Below, piece by piece: positions 23,101 to 28,653 of a stretch of DNA of 56,721 nt; position 1 is the first letter of the stretch, and each line of letters opens with the position of its first letter. The DNA comes from Paludibacteraceae bacterium. Lineage in GTDB: Bacteria; Bacteroidota; Bacteroidia; Bacteroidales; Paludibacteraceae. The notes below the pieces were generated by a model. That model was not told the origin of the DNA. It ran no database searches and saw nothing but the letters and a program-made list of their open reading frames with translations. The stretch spans positions 1 through 56,721 of the forward strand of contig JAILLP010000030.1 of NCBI GenBank assembly GCA_024693065.1. Direction: 5' to 3'. The translations under genes were made by a program, and so were the position numbers.

Positions 23101-24268
23101 GAACGAGTTCTCCGAGTACGTGAAGATGTACGGCTCTGAGGTGAATACAAGCAAGGCTTTGACTACCTTGCATCAAAAGTCGGAGAGCGGCCTTTATTGG
23201 TTCGTCGCCATGGATACGACGACGGGCTGTTCCGATACGGCTTCCGCTTACATCAATATCTTGGAACGTCCTAAGATTAGCATGATATCTGCTGAAATGC
23301 CGGTCTGCGAGGGTACTATGATCCAGTTGGATCCATACTTGAGATGCGTTGATAGTATGGGCGCTCCGATGAAGGCTGAATATTGGATGGTCGATGGCAA
23401 ACGTTTCGACTCGAATGATTCAGTTGACGGTCTCGTCTCCTACGAATATAGAGGAAAGGAAATCGCTTATTATGCGGAGAACCGATGCGGTGCTTCCACC
23501 TCTAACAACACGTATGATAGCTTGGGTAATAACCTTCATACGCATGTGTTGTTGTCTTGCTACGACGATTCCCTCACTACTGCGGATACGTTGATTTACT
23601 TGGATAATGATACTGCCGCTTATGAGATGCTTCGTGTCAACCAATTGTTCTCTTCGGATTCCATCTTGTTGGATGTTCATAAACGTTATGATCCGGATAG
23701 CATCATCATCGAGACGGATCCTCATGATCCTGCACGTATCTGGAATGGAGAGAGCATCACGTTGGCTCTCAAAACGAACTACAATTACCATTACCTCGTA
23801 TGGCGTAAGGTGTCGGGCAAGTTCGATATGGAGAATTATAACTCCTTCGAGGGCGATGGTTTCTTCTTTAATGATCCGGATGATGTGGAGGACGAGGTGT
23901 ATGAGTCTTCTGGCTACATGACCGATCCATATATCGTGGATTATCCGCAGGATACGGCTTACTACTATGTGACCATCTCGGACGGCGTTTGCCCGGAAAC
24001 TCCTTCCCGTCTCACCGAGGTTGATGTGTTGCAGCAATTGCCTACTGCGTTTACTCCTCATACGAAGGAGGGCTTGAATGACGTCTTCATGAAGAACCAT
24101 CACGTCATCATCTTCGACCGCTATGGACAAAAGGTGTTCGAAGGCACGGATGGTTGGCCAGGTCTGCACAATGGTCATCCGGCTGACCCTGCTGTCTACT
24201 TCTATGAGGTGGAGATGGGCAATGGTCTGATTGTGAGAGGTACGATCGAGGTGGTTAAAGTACATTGA
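8180..24268 (+). CDS. Giant T9SS-exported repeat protein B (5362 aa)
   Basis: I chose the ATG at 8180 because it is followed directly by a signal peptide: MRRLL, a hydrophobic core and likely cleavage at ASA|Q after residue 28. The frame is open further upstream only from a TTG at 8117. After an unrecognised N-terminal region of about 750 residues come HYR-like modules (DNC, TDTTAPVxxC, GNxSDTC motifs). Four supermodules of about 390 aa follow from about nt 12350. Then come 18 tandem 93-aa units (nt 16511-21532), a shorter 19th relative and a long C-terminal part shared with gene A. The last 75 residues are a gliding-motility-type T9SS domain (PTAFTPHTKEGLNDVF, IIFDRYGQKVFEG, PAVYFYEVEM). The protein is cysteine-rich and acidic and probably forms an extended disulfide-stabilised surface fibre for adhesion or gliding, SprB-like in concept. 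That function is inference; no catalytic domain was seen. Confidence 0.92.
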   Translation: MRRLLAGNLFLKFFFVTLFISWELCASAQVISGPTEACVDDPVAFEVTDRGPIAPAEPLQWWISKGDRNHYEAYKQTRRNRMVLNAMPNQEQIYVMVTKVGDDKPERGTDDSRKKVSLKTSGCRDMQCQETATGDYYFGTDFTPKYGGTNQEFTGDPNQLVNYFPNEVYVGKQTNAYSFNLRTTEDLIANRDVPTGFLPQTEVSNYYLDVDLTKCDGEPYPFQVNFTDPYYKVGTTKLSFNILIRAYLYIGCTTTQEYKVKFEGNYGTEVANVEAAIYVLDMNTGNDYYYATNSNRQPQMSMTGRNIDGVVNPGQGTGVLKGEQLLPGHMYRIDMIYSGKFTGQRQSFGFQPKFFTSNKKECKEGNRLLIDYISYETEAVCVTPRLACVGDAVLVNTAGFPAMSDIDWYKKVGNNFAPIPNPEVTYVLTNGRKKQAYIKLMNWGVTTYRVQSSSHSSTYVDFDLTGEDCDDVLHPLISGTDPVCAGGGLAVTSQYFVTNKDALKFMEGSKEYHWTLTAPSGADVTEYITSQEGPEYDRIAITFPPDAEGSDRLDLPYVITMVPHVGGFAHDEFKVSKEIYLRMIPDLSGLTMEAEPICPGVPDVTTATVKGIESVTDQSPDYTYSWKIMNNTYSTNSSSFRPDPVFEVPLTPHTNFCTITEDANFPCTFIVNNHGCEASITENVLVQKMDDPYFVRYGTRLKPDSILEEIRSVNQNCKAEGYYLDTANSYVFCGEKTVTVEFSHEGGAYVNYTDSIHKNLTMDKGVNLFRVTVTDACGNTARYYNKVLVNDYTPPTITCPNNVTLYPVNECDTIWKIVPAVATDNCDEPILKYRIDNDPTWEEFYAGDVIQLDQGSYTFHWQASDLSNKASVCSTRVVVADSVKPIIKINTSNDPNGACNPYIVAPTFVAEDNCTPSNEMTVEVTSPGEEITTGCMYTQTWVANVKDASGNKADSVAVTYTWKQDLIPPTMTGTLPDVTVYGCSVSDASIPDPVTSIAALEALADGLDVSDNCTADADLTISSSDAAPVGSCPVVVVRTYRITDECGKYKDFNQNIYIQQADFSMPVNRDTNVSCPADVVSPRLPEVKDACGHVLEPTDSVIGAKPTCTGDVVYRYTYEDCAGNSHDWTFTYHVILPTFNLEPDGALTVHCASEIDPPTPPVMKDFCGRTLTVPSPTVNPTTFPSCEGTVTYTYNYVDCAGNEKPWKFVYTIEKRAPVIDSDGFATSRNISCITDTAALASNMVPTAVNDCGVAVTPTLSKSYSWEDGKEFCKGTISYVYTYTDCGKSSTWTYQYVLNDNVKPVFTCLPDVSKTISKCRDTIELTAPTVSTPCTSVSISYRINDGEIHPYTAPFDQNFELGTTTVHWYAVDACGNEAAECSVTYEIKYKPGFDTKCPVDPNLVIEGCDNLTWSDVKTHLTGDYAASVTSTECPSGNTKVISPVFYYKKDNEGESSYVALTDASVFLFDVKYDLKWLFVYEGENLETVETSCFSTVLLTDTTAPVMNCDAITSDTLRPLGCDTLYKLIPPKGVFSDACTEEDDLRYLFYLDRTGPFYYEFDQIVYRLSSGSHWVSWASVDKHDNWSDTCGHAIIVMDVNPPVITCAPVENLTLEVRGNHCDTTFNLSSPEVKDSCGVAAVYYKLADGVEHLYDSITAANNSVTFPVGTSVVRWYAKDASGNVSDTCRSTYTVRDMAKPSITCHSDTSIKLRLHCDSLITLDVPEASDNCSYQLYYKIGTGSEKLYTTTVQETFRLGSTTVTWRAVDPSGNEATCTTTYTLSDSSGVHIVCPKNPDLLIEVCEDQPWSEVKTRLTGDYAASAKYMDCQNGDSIVIEPAFFYKEQSQAENAYVALTDASNFKMDVKYDLKWLFEKSGGILETVKDSCFSTILLTDTTAPVANCAIVMPGLEPHGCDTLYLLEAPDTAFHDNCTPSDELVYWYRVDTSDFVNYADRVNDNKVILSIGDHVVYWYAVDKHNNVSDTCSYTLTVKDILPPTILCDAVVLPTLNVTQSCDTTFKVGAPTVTDCDTFHVYYKLGDGVEHLYTDSFNVTFAVGDTLLKWYAKDTTGNVSDTCVKEYTVRDVAAPVFDCPADTSFMLYHSCDTTMRIFFPNVTDNCKVTRRTYSVNAGAEQDYTGNDLVKFELGVTTITWFAYDASNNKKDCSRAYTVTDNTSITKTCPAEDDVTINTCTDMTWGEVFALYTNAQKAIATRLNCANNGEAIHIDPIMRYKASDASNDAYAPLLDKTVLTYNVSYDIRWVFEKSGTNMEEIHDSCDSKLILKDTSVPTMDCSKIEDIVLKPITCDSVGYQFEKPAGVFDDNCGEGNLKYFFKLDDDATFTELAAASPRTVTNGSHTIVWKVQDQIGNESGECSQSLTVLDTIAPEMTCPTDTTVKVLAGCSITLDLPVATATDACGEPKVFFSFDGVSFTQLGATFNHTLQVGDTTIYWYSEDIHNNLTDTCHYKVTVLDTIAPTITCPSDISISLTTGCETDVEFGPATAEDNCEVQTIYYSYDNASFTALPTLTSSVTKNFAVGDYTVYWYAEDNHGVLSDTCKQKISILDDHTFDINCPPYSGADPFIVETCTELPWKDLSDSLSKLNMNASASYTDCKTKVETPIDSIIMKYSVKGSNTWTLLNDDDKIPYNTPYVIRWVFVKAGDNLVTKADSCELPVLLKDTTVPFFNCDDIDPDSAVVVADSVCELPYKDITLNTYTATDNCDGDIVGILSTSTNLADSVKAEDVFKVGTLYNLYWIFQDKTGNKVYCDQKLMLNTNLKPVFNCDSLKNSPIEKMLVGTCDTDSTSLGIVTPIAYDACTKDPIPGVGHRKSGLAMNGTYSVGRDTIVWVFQSIYSTSLDSCEQYIFIQSDKELEFDCDSLNKAVIDTVLSGVCEISAADLKVNTPFAIDVCTKDTILGVGVRKSGKAMTDPYLVGRDTIVWTFTSEYAKNSVVCEQFVYIKSDLEPVFNCDSLKNTPIDTVLSGVCEISASDLKVNTPFALDACTKDTIWGIGTRKSGRAMTEPYPVGRDTIVWKFVSEYSTAEVECEQYVFIQSDMEPTFNCDSLKNSPIERVLHEVCETDSVGMKITVPFALDACTKDTIWGVGTRTSGEPMGGIYKVGRDTIVWRFVSEYSTAVAECEQYIYIKSDKKLEFDCDSLNNAPIERVLHDVCEIDSAGMNFTVPFALDACTKDTIWGVGVRKSGEPMGGIYKVGRDTITWTFISEYSTDTVVCDQYIFIQSDKALEFDCDSLKNSPIERELDGVCEIDSAGLNLTVPFALDACTKDTIWGVGVRKSGEPMGGIYKVGRDTITWTFISEYSTDTAICDQYIFIQSNLKPKFDCDSLKNSPIDTVLNGVCEIDSASLNFQVPFALDACTNDTIWGVGTRKSGLPMGGVYKVGRDTIVWVFDSEYSTANDTCEQYIYIQSDMKPKFDCDSLKNAPIERVLEGVCEIDSAGLNMIVPFALDVCTNDTVWGKGTRKSGEPMGGIYKVGRDTIVWVFDSEYSTANDTCEQYIYIQSDLKPKFDCDSLKNAPIDTVLHGVCEIDSAGLNFTVPFALDACTNDTIWGKGTRKSGEPMGGVYKVGRDTIVWVFDSEYSTANDTCEQYIFIQSDLTPKFNCDSLKNSPIEKVLDGVCEITPADLGVKTPFAFDACTNDTVWGVGERTSGRSMTDTYVVGPDTIVWRFISEFSVDTAICEQYVFIQSNKGIEFDCDSLKNAPIERVLHGVCEVDSATLNFQVPFAMDGCTNDTVWGVGTRKSGLPMGGTYYVGRDTIVWRFSSAYTTEDVLCEQYIFIQSDLTPIFDCDSLKNSPIDTVLHGVCEIDSAGLNFQVPFALDACTKDTIWGVGVRKSGEPMGGTYKVGRDTIVWTFDSEYSTENAVCEQYIFIQSDLAPLFDCDSLKNSPIDTVLHGVCEIDSASLNFQVPFALDACTKDTIWGVGVRKSGEPMGGIYKVGRDTIVWTFASEYATDTAVCEQYIIIRSDMAPKVDCDSLMNNPIDTVLHDACEISAADLHINTPFALDVCTNDTVWGVGERKSGLSMTDNFRVGRDTIIWRFISEFATDTAICEQPVFIRSDKKLQFDCDSLMNSPVERVLEGVCEISAADLNLEVPYAIDACTDQKIYGEGVRKSGRGMDESYVVGRDTIVWTFISEYSTDTVVCEQFVYIQSDIKPVFNCDSLKQEVVEKVLEGVCEISAADLNIATPIAHDACTNEPIPGVGTRKSGRAMDDPYVVGRDTIVWVFDSEFSTQNDTCEQYVFIQSDMKPKFDCDSLKNDPIKKVLSGVCEISAADLNVNTPFALDVCTNDTVWGVGTRKSGKAMTDSYVVGNDTIVWVFDSEYSTNNDTCEQYVFIQSDLEPKFDCDSLKNAPIEKVLHGVCEISAEDMDIDTPFALDACTNDTIWGVGTRKSGRAMDSSYVVGHDTIVWTFTSVYSTAVAECEQYVFIQSDLEPKFDCDELTDTTLYLAMDKCEIPAGQLILPTPVAKDACTDDDVPGDPTRDDGLTLSDAYPVGTTTVTWTFISPYSTTPKVCEQHVIVKDTIAPVPHCEDLDTIHADITATSVSKNFTTYEEAVAAGLVAPTLDDLCDGVITATGLREDGSALEGNFEIGLTTIVWTYTDKSGNSSTCTQIVQVEDHGTDTLFCPGDLDGKVFACVEDIPAGYDSFEAFKDAGGSFTTEYKIVDGSFRYTDTYQGDSCSMIVTRKYQVTDTRGDIDTCEEVIYIRDTIAPVFDFVLRDTTLSCEDSIFNPITVTATDNCGKDVRVEMVESNDRGKDPSSCDYFNYNIKRVYFAYDRCENVDSMIQIIAIRDTTGPTFTYPDGWRDTVLAKSLKGCLFEVPDFTLDVKSMVNDNCTEIENLTISQNPPAGSTIQSSMWVWVRVSDKCGNTDSVAKYVRVQSPSAIVSLDAFSTDTCVTDEVGVYLASQSIRFASGYVEQVMYNGRIRKLPSVFSYDYYKGSISHENLMYSDNPKTYRNEFSEYVKMYGSEVNTSKALTTLHQKSESGLYWFVAMDTTTGCSDTASAYINILERPKISMISAEMPVCEGTMIQLDPYLRCVDSMGAPMKAEYWMVDGKRFDSNDSVDGLVSYEYRGKEIAYYAENRCGASTSNNTYDSLGNNLHTHVLLSCYDDSLTTADTLIYLDNDTAAYEMLRVNQLFSSDSILLDVHKRYDPDSIIIETDPHDPARIWNGESITLALKTNYNYHYLVWRKVSGKFDMENYNSFEGDGFFFNDPDDVEDEVYESSGYMTDPYIVDYPQDTAYYYVTISDGVCPETPSRLTEVDVLQQLPTAFTPHTKEGLNDVFMKNHHVIIFDRYGQKVFEGTDGWPGLHNGHPADPAVYFYEVEMGNGLIVRGTIEVVKVH
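12351..16500 (+). repeat. Four supermodules of about 1.17 kb in giant gene B
   Basis: Equivalent cysteine-proline segments (KCP, VCP, TCP, NCP) occur near 12361, 13540, 14708 and 15884, about 1.17-1.18 kb apart. Each supermodule starts with a TW.(D/E)V or PW.(D/E)(V/L) segment. It continues through a Y(D/V)(L/I)(K/R)W.F motif and then several HYR-like units with DNC and WYA(V/K)D motifs. The fourth runs into the 93-aa array. Confidence 0.8.
16511..21532 (+). repeat. Eighteen tandem 279-bp (93-aa) units in giant gene B
   Basis: The conserved segment ATTGCGACTC or its variants recurs at 17631, 17910, 18189 and 18468, exactly 279 bp apart. Counting the CDSL motif gives 18 full units, and 18 x 279 = 5022 bp fits the whole interval. 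Each unit has four conserved cysteines (CDSL, VCE, (A/V)CT, CEQ) and a VGRDTIVW core. Units in the middle (about 17600-20100) are most alike, with the PFALDACTNDTIWG and KSGEPMGG segments, which points to recent amplification or homogenisation there. Confidence 0.93.
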
Positions 24269-24279
24269 TGAAAGGAATG

Positions 24280-24307
24280 GGAGAAGGGTCTGATCGGACC
24301 TTTCTCC
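24280..24307 (+). terminator. Hairpin downstream of giant gene B
   Basis: GGAGAAGGGTC (24280-24290) pairs with GGACCTTTCTCC (24296-24307), with one G-T wobble and a 5-nt loop. It starts 11 nt after the stop codon. The following T-run is poor (TCCTCTAAT), so termination is plausible but weak. Confidence 0.5.
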
Positions 24308-24416
24308 TCCTCTAATCGCTTGGGTGATGAATGTTTCCTCTTTTTACTGCAATTTCTTCGATTGAAAAATGGATATAGTGATTTCTTTAGTATAAATGTT
24401 TCTAAATGAAAATGTT

Positions 24417-27338
24417 ATGATGAAAAGGTTTTTATTTTTATGCACTTTGTTGCTTTCTGCAGTGACTTCCTACGGGTCTATCGTGATTAATGAGGTCATG
24501 CCGAAGAATGTCTGCTCTACAGTGGACGACATGTTCCAGTTCTCTGGCTGGGCTGAGTTGTATAACTCGGGTAGTGAAGCGGTGGACGTCTCTTCCTACT
24601 TTCTTACGGATACGTCCGCTATCGCTGAAAAGTGGCGTATCGAGGCGGAGGGTACCCAATCGGAGAAATCCGTGATTCCACCGGGTGGATTCCTCGTCAT
24701 CTATCTGGATGGCTCGAACGAGGATCCCCAGCCATTCCATGCCTCTTTCAAATTGCCTGCCAAGAAGGGTACTCTTTATCTCTTCGATGGGTCTGGCCGC
24801 CAAGTAGACCGTATGGTCTATGACACCACCTATCGGAATGTCTCTTACGGCAGGGTGGGGGATGGCGAGAAGTCTTTCGGCTTTTTGCTGAAGGCTACTC
24901 CTGGCGCCTCTAACAATGGTGTGAAGACGTCGAAGACGCAGACTCCTGCTCCTTCCTTCGACTTGAAGCCAGGCTTCTACAGCGGAGAGCAGTCTGTCCG
25001 TATCAGTGATGCGGATGCCTCGGCTGAGATTTTCTACACGACCGACGGCTCCGAGCCTACGAAGGAGAAGGGAACGCTTTACAACGGACCCGTTACCATT
25101 TCGGAGAATATGCCTCTGCGTGCGGCGGCGTACCGCGACGGACAATTCCCAAGCAACGTCACTTCCGCGACCTACTTCATCGATGAGCGTAACATCAACC
25201 TTCCTGTTGTCGCTATCGTTTCTGACCCCGAATATCTCTACGGTGATGAGTTGGGTCTCCTTGTCGCTGGCTATAATGGATCCGAGGTGCCTTCCTATTG
25301 CAACGGACCAGACGACGAAGCCAACTATTGGAACGATTGGGACCGGCCGGCTAACTTCGAGTTCTTTGATGGTAAGAAAAAGGAACAACTGAATCAGGAG
25401 GTGAAAATCGGTAATTTCGGCGCATGCTCAAGGACCAAGTTCGTTAAGTCCATCAAGGTCAATGCGGCTAAGGTTTATGGAGATAATGAACTGGACTATC
25501 CTATCTTCAAGGAGAAACCTAATTTGAGGTGGAAGAGCGTTGTCTTGCGTAATTCCGGAAATGATTTCGGGCGCTCTTATTTGAGGGATGGTTTCTTGCA
25601 GACCGCCGCTTCTTGCTTGGATATCGACCATCAGGCTTACCAACCTTCCGTTGTCTTCGTGAATGGTGTCTATTATGGCATGCTCAATATTCGTGAACGC
25701 ACCAACAAGGACTTCATCTTCTCTAACCATGGATATGATGAAGATGAGTTTTTCATGAATGAGGGTTCTCATGCCCACAGTGGTACCACCTACGAGAGGG
25801 TGCTGAATCTCGCTAAACTTTCTTCTGAAGCGATCAATGAGCCTGGCATGTATGAGAAAATCGATAGCATAGTCGATATCAATGAGTTCTTGAACTATTT
25901 CTTGGCGGAAATCTATGTGGTGAATAGGGATTGGCCGGGTGGTAACATCAAGGCTTGGGTGCCAAAGAAGGGTGGTAAATGGAGATGGATCCTCTATGAC
26001 ACTGATTTCGGCTTCTCATTGTATGAGCAGAACTACTCCACACGTTCCATTACGTCGTTGGCGAATAAGAGCGAGACTTTCAAGGGATTGATGCAAAACG
26101 AGGTCATTAAGAGACGCTTCTTGGCGAAGTGTTGTGTCCATCTCGCGACTACCTTCTCCGAAGCTCGAATGAGCGCTATCCTGGATAGCCTGCTGGAGAA
26201 TGTGAGAACGGAGGCGGAGTATTATGCGGAATATCTTTCCAAACATAAAAAGATAGAGGGATCTTTTGATGATAACATCGCCTCCATCAGGAAATTCATT
26301 GAGAAGCGTATCCCTTATATCTATAAGGATATCAAGGCTTTGTATGGACCGGACTCTCTCCGTGTGCGCATTTCCTCTTCCCTCCGTAACGCTAAGTTCA
26401 TGCTGAATGGGGAGCCTATCAATATGAATGATTTCTCCGGACTTTATTTCCAGGATACTCCATGTGAGGTCGAGGCGATTGCCCCTGCCGGATATCTGTT
26501 CGACCATTGGGTGGTCACCCGCAATGGATCTGCTGAGACAATCCGTGAGCCGTTGATACAAGACGCTGCGTGTGCGGATTCCTACGAGGCGTTCTTTGTG
26601 GAGGATGCTTCTTATGATCCTGACGTGAATAGGATCTTCTTCAACGAGATCTGCACGAAGAACAAAGTCTATTTGGATGAGTTCAGACAGACTGAGGACT
26701 GGATTGAGTTCATCAATACCGGCAAAGATGATGTCGATATGGCGGGCCTCTTCCTCTCTTCTTCCATCGATACGTTGGGTATGTATGAGATTCCTTCGGG
26801 TCATGCCGCTTTGACGACGATTCCGTCTGAGGGCTTCTTGGTGTTCTGGGCGGATAAGGACCCGGAACAGGGACCTTTGCATGCTAATTTCAAACTGCCA
26901 TTCTCGGAGACTGAAACATTGTTCCTCTCTAAGAAGGTGAATGGTTCGTTTGTCATCTTGGATTCCGTCACATATCAGTTCCATGACCTTCATAGATCAT
27001 ATGCGCGGTTTGTCGACGAAGAAAGGGTCTCTTGGCAAGTAACCAACTTGGTCACTTTCTCTGCGGCCAACTTGCCTCCTACTTCTGTTAGGAATGTCGT
27101 TTCCAACGAGCTCTTCATCTCTTTCTATCCTAATCCTGCTACGGATAGGTTGTTTATCACTGCTTCCACGGAGGACGTGCTACATGTGCAATTGATATCC
27201 TTGATGGGCAATGTGGTGTTGGAGAACTCCTTGAGGAGCGGGGATTCCCTTGACCTGGATCGCCTCGACAAGGGTGTCTATATGCTTTTGGTGAAGTCGG
27301 CTGATGGTTATGCCATCGCTAAGGTTGTGAAGAAATAA
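24417..27338 (+). CDS. CotH-family kinase-like protein with lamin-tail domains and T9SS type A sorting domain
   Basis: The frame opens at ATG 24396, but the paired ATGs at 24417/24420 lie directly before a clear signal peptide (MKRFLFLCTLLLSAVTSYG), so I start there. The domain order is as follows. First is a lamin-tail domain (INEVMPKN..WAELYN.., about residues 20-145). Next is a chitobiase C-terminal-like segment (FYTTDGSEPT, about 205-255). A CotH-like region runs from LPVVAIVSDP at about 262 onwards, with the motif RDWPGGN.KAW near 505 and the acidic DTDFGF near 528. A second lamin-tail domain starts with FFNEICTKN at about 740. The last 80 residues form a type A T9SS domain (FYPNPATDRLFI..GVYMLLVK). 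CotH proteins are atypical kinases that phosphorylate secreted proteins. Whether this one is active, and on what, is unknown. It is not overlapped by its neighbours and sits 3' of giant gene B. Confidence 0.88.
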   Translation: MMKRFLFLCTLLLSAVTSYGSIVINEVMPKNVCSTVDDMFQFSGWAELYNSGSEAVDVSSYFLTDTSAIAEKWRIEAEGTQSEKSVIPPGGFLVIYLDGSNEDPQPFHASFKLPAKKGTLYLFDGSGRQVDRMVYDTTYRNVSYGRVGDGEKSFGFLLKATPGASNNGVKTSKTQTPAPSFDLKPGFYSGEQSVRISDADASAEIFYTTDGSEPTKEKGTLYNGPVTISENMPLRAAAYRDGQFPSNVTSATYFIDERNINLPVVAIVSDPEYLYGDELGLLVAGYNGSEVPSYCNGPDDEANYWNDWDRPANFEFFDGKKKEQLNQEVKIGNFGACSRTKFVKSIKVNAAKVYGDNELDYPIFKEKPNLRWKSVVLRNSGNDFGRSYLRDGFLQTAASCLDIDHQAYQPSVVFVNGVYYGMLNIRERTNKDFIFSNHGYDEDEFFMNEGSHAHSGTTYERVLNLAKLSSEAINEPGMYEKIDSIVDINEFLNYFLAEIYVVNRDWPGGNIKAWVPKKGGKWRWILYDTDFGFSLYEQNYSTRSITSLANKSETFKGLMQNEVIKRRFLAKCCVHLATTFSEARMSAILDSLLENVRTEAEYYAEYLSKHKKIEGSFDDNIASIRKFIEKRIPYIYKDIKALYGPDSLRVRISSSLRNAKFMLNGEPINMNDFSGLYFQDTPCEVEAIAPAGYLFDHWVVTRNGSAETIREPLIQDAACADSYEAFFVEDASYDPDVNRIFFNEICTKNKVYLDEFRQTEDWIEFINTGKDDVDMAGLFLSSSIDTLGMYEIPSGHAALTTIPSEGFLVFWADKDPEQGPLHANFKLPFSETETLFLSKKVNGSFVILDSVTYQFHDLHRSYARFVDEERVSWQVTNLVTFSAANLPPTSVRNVVSNELFISFYPNPATDRLFITASTEDVLHVQLISLMGNVVLENSLRSGDSLDLDRLDKGVYMLLVKSADGYAIAKVVKK

Positions 27339-27367
27339 TTGAATCCCTGACATCTGACGGGGTGTTG

Positions 27368-27386
27368 ATCCACGTGGATAATTTTT
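27368..27386 (+). terminator. Palindrome plus T-run after the CotH-like gene
   Basis: ATCCACGTGGAT (27368-27379) is a perfect 12-bp palindrome followed by AATTTTTGG, 30 nt after the stop codon. The stem without a natural loop is short, so this is a weak terminator candidate. Confidence 0.3.
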
Positions 27387-27419
27387 GGTCCGCCCTGTTC
27401 GATGTTGGGGATTTTTGTA

Positions 27420-27427
27420 TACTTTTG
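27420..27427 (+). promoter_or_regulatory. Candidate -7 element TACTTTTG for the pyridoxamine kinase gene
   Basis: It matches TAnnTTTG and lies 29 nt before the ATG at 27457. No clear -33 TTTG was found at the usual distance of 19-21 nt. Confidence 0.45.
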
Positions 27428-27456
27428 TGCCCTGAATTTATTTGCTTTAACTGAAC

Positions 27457-28299
27457 ATGAAAGATAGTAGAATTTTGACGGTGCAGGATGTTTCTTGCGT
27501 TGGACAGTGCTCTTTGACGGTGGCTTTGCCTATCCTCTCTGCCATGGGGATTGAAACCGCTATTTTACCTTCCGCTGTGCTCTCAACGCACACGGGTGGT
27601 TTTACAGGCTTTACTTTCCGTGATTTGACGGAGGACTTGGTGCCTATTATGAAACATTGGCAGAAGGAGAAAATATTTTTCGATGCTTTTTATACGGGTT
27701 ATGTGGGCAGCCCGAAACAATTGGCGTATATCACGGATATTATCGACAATACCTCCCAAAAGGATAGCTTGGTCATCATAGACCCTGTCTTGGGTGATAA
27801 GGGTAAGCTCTATCCTGGCTTCACGGATGATTTCCCGGCTAAGATGGCTCAGTTCTGCGCTAAGGCGGATGTGATCCTTCCGAACTTCACGGAGGCTTCA
27901 TTCATGCTAAACGAGAAGTATGTCGAAGATCACCACACGAAGGAGTATGTCGAGGATATGCTTCACAAACTGAAAGGATTGGGCGCAAAGAACGTATTGC
28001 TCACCGGTGTCTCCTTGGAAGAGGGTAAGGTGGGCGTCGCTACGCTGAACGGTAAGACGGGCGAGGTAAGCTACTACTTCCGCGACTTCATCGGCGGTGC
28101 TTTCCATGGCACGGGCGACGTTTTCGCCAGCTCATTTACCGGTGCGATGGTGCGTGGCTACTCTTTGGAAGAGGCTGCTAAGATCGCGGTGGACTTCACC
28201 GTGAAGGCCATCGAATGCACGGTGGACGATCCTTCCCACTGGTATGGCGTGAAGTTTGAGAAGGCTTTGCCTTCTTTGATAAAACGCCTAGGGGATTGA
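27457..28299 (+). CDS. Pyridoxamine kinase (PdxK/PdxY-like)
   Basis: This 280-residue protein of the pfkB-like pyridoxal kinase family phosphorylates pyridoxal or pyridoxamine in the B6 salvage pathway, in the cytoplasm. The start motif RILTVQDVSCVGQCSLTVAL is typical of the family. The anion-hole/catalytic motif GGAFHGTGD lies at 213-221, with the catalytic Asp at 221. The STHTGGFTG segment (43-51) fits the substrate-binding loop, and the length fits the family. It has its own promoter candidate and a strong terminator, so it is probably monocistronic. PdxK and PdxY cannot be told apart from the sequence alone. Confidence 0.9.
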   Translation: MKDSRILTVQDVSCVGQCSLTVALPILSAMGIETAILPSAVLSTHTGGFTGFTFRDLTEDLVPIMKHWQKEKIFFDAFYTGYVGSPKQLAYITDIIDNTSQKDSLVIIDPVLGDKGKLYPGFTDDFPAKMAQFCAKADVILPNFTEASFMLNEKYVEDHHTKEYVEDMLHKLKGLGAKNVLLTGVSLEEGKVGVATLNGKTGEVSYYFRDFIGGAFHGTGDVFASSFTGAMVRGYSLEEAAKIAVDFTVKAIECTVDDPSHWYGVKFEKALPSLIKRLGD

Positions 28300-28354
28300 T
28301 GCGCATCGGATCCTCCAATTGATTATAGTTGGATATTGACTTGTGAAATAGCTT

Positions 28355-28386
28355 AAAAAGTGCTGAGCAAAATCAGCACTTTTTTT
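28355..28386 (+). terminator. Intrinsic terminator after the pyridoxamine kinase gene
   Basis: Arms 28355-28366 (AAAAAGTGCTGA) and 28373-28384 pair perfectly around a 6-nt loop GCAAAA, and the 3' side continues as a T-run. The rest of the 354-nt gap to 28654 holds the promoter candidate of the next gene and no ORF I would support. Confidence 0.88.
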
Positions 28387-28469
28387 GTCCCCTTGAATCA
28401 ATAGCCTGTTTGCCCTTGATATTGATGAAGATTCCCTTCCTGAAAATGCAATAGTTGAACTGTTTTTTT

Positions 28470-28477
28470 TATATTTG
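28470..28477 (+). promoter_or_regulatory. Candidate -7 element TATATTTG for the acyl-CoA synthetase gene
   Basis: It matches TAnnTTTG exactly and sits behind a run of eight T. It would give a leader of about 170 nt before the ATG at 28654. The -33 box is not clear. Confidence 0.5.
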
Positions 28478-28653
28478 TGCCTAGTAGTAGGTGCTGTGCC
28501 CCAGTTTTGTCAGTGAATGTAAAAAAAGAATGAACCCCAGTTCCCTACAATAAAATGAGTAGAACACTCCTGCATATGAACATAGGGTGAGAATCGTTGG
28601 TTGCCCCATGTGGCAGGATTGTATGAATATATTGATAATCATAAAATTAAAAG

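Noticed and set aside
28300-28653. Small gene in the gap between the pyridoxamine kinase and acyl-CoA synthetase genes (for example the minus-strand frame at 28481-28666)
   Set aside because: The translation has no family signature, and the region holds the terminator and promoter of the flanking genes.
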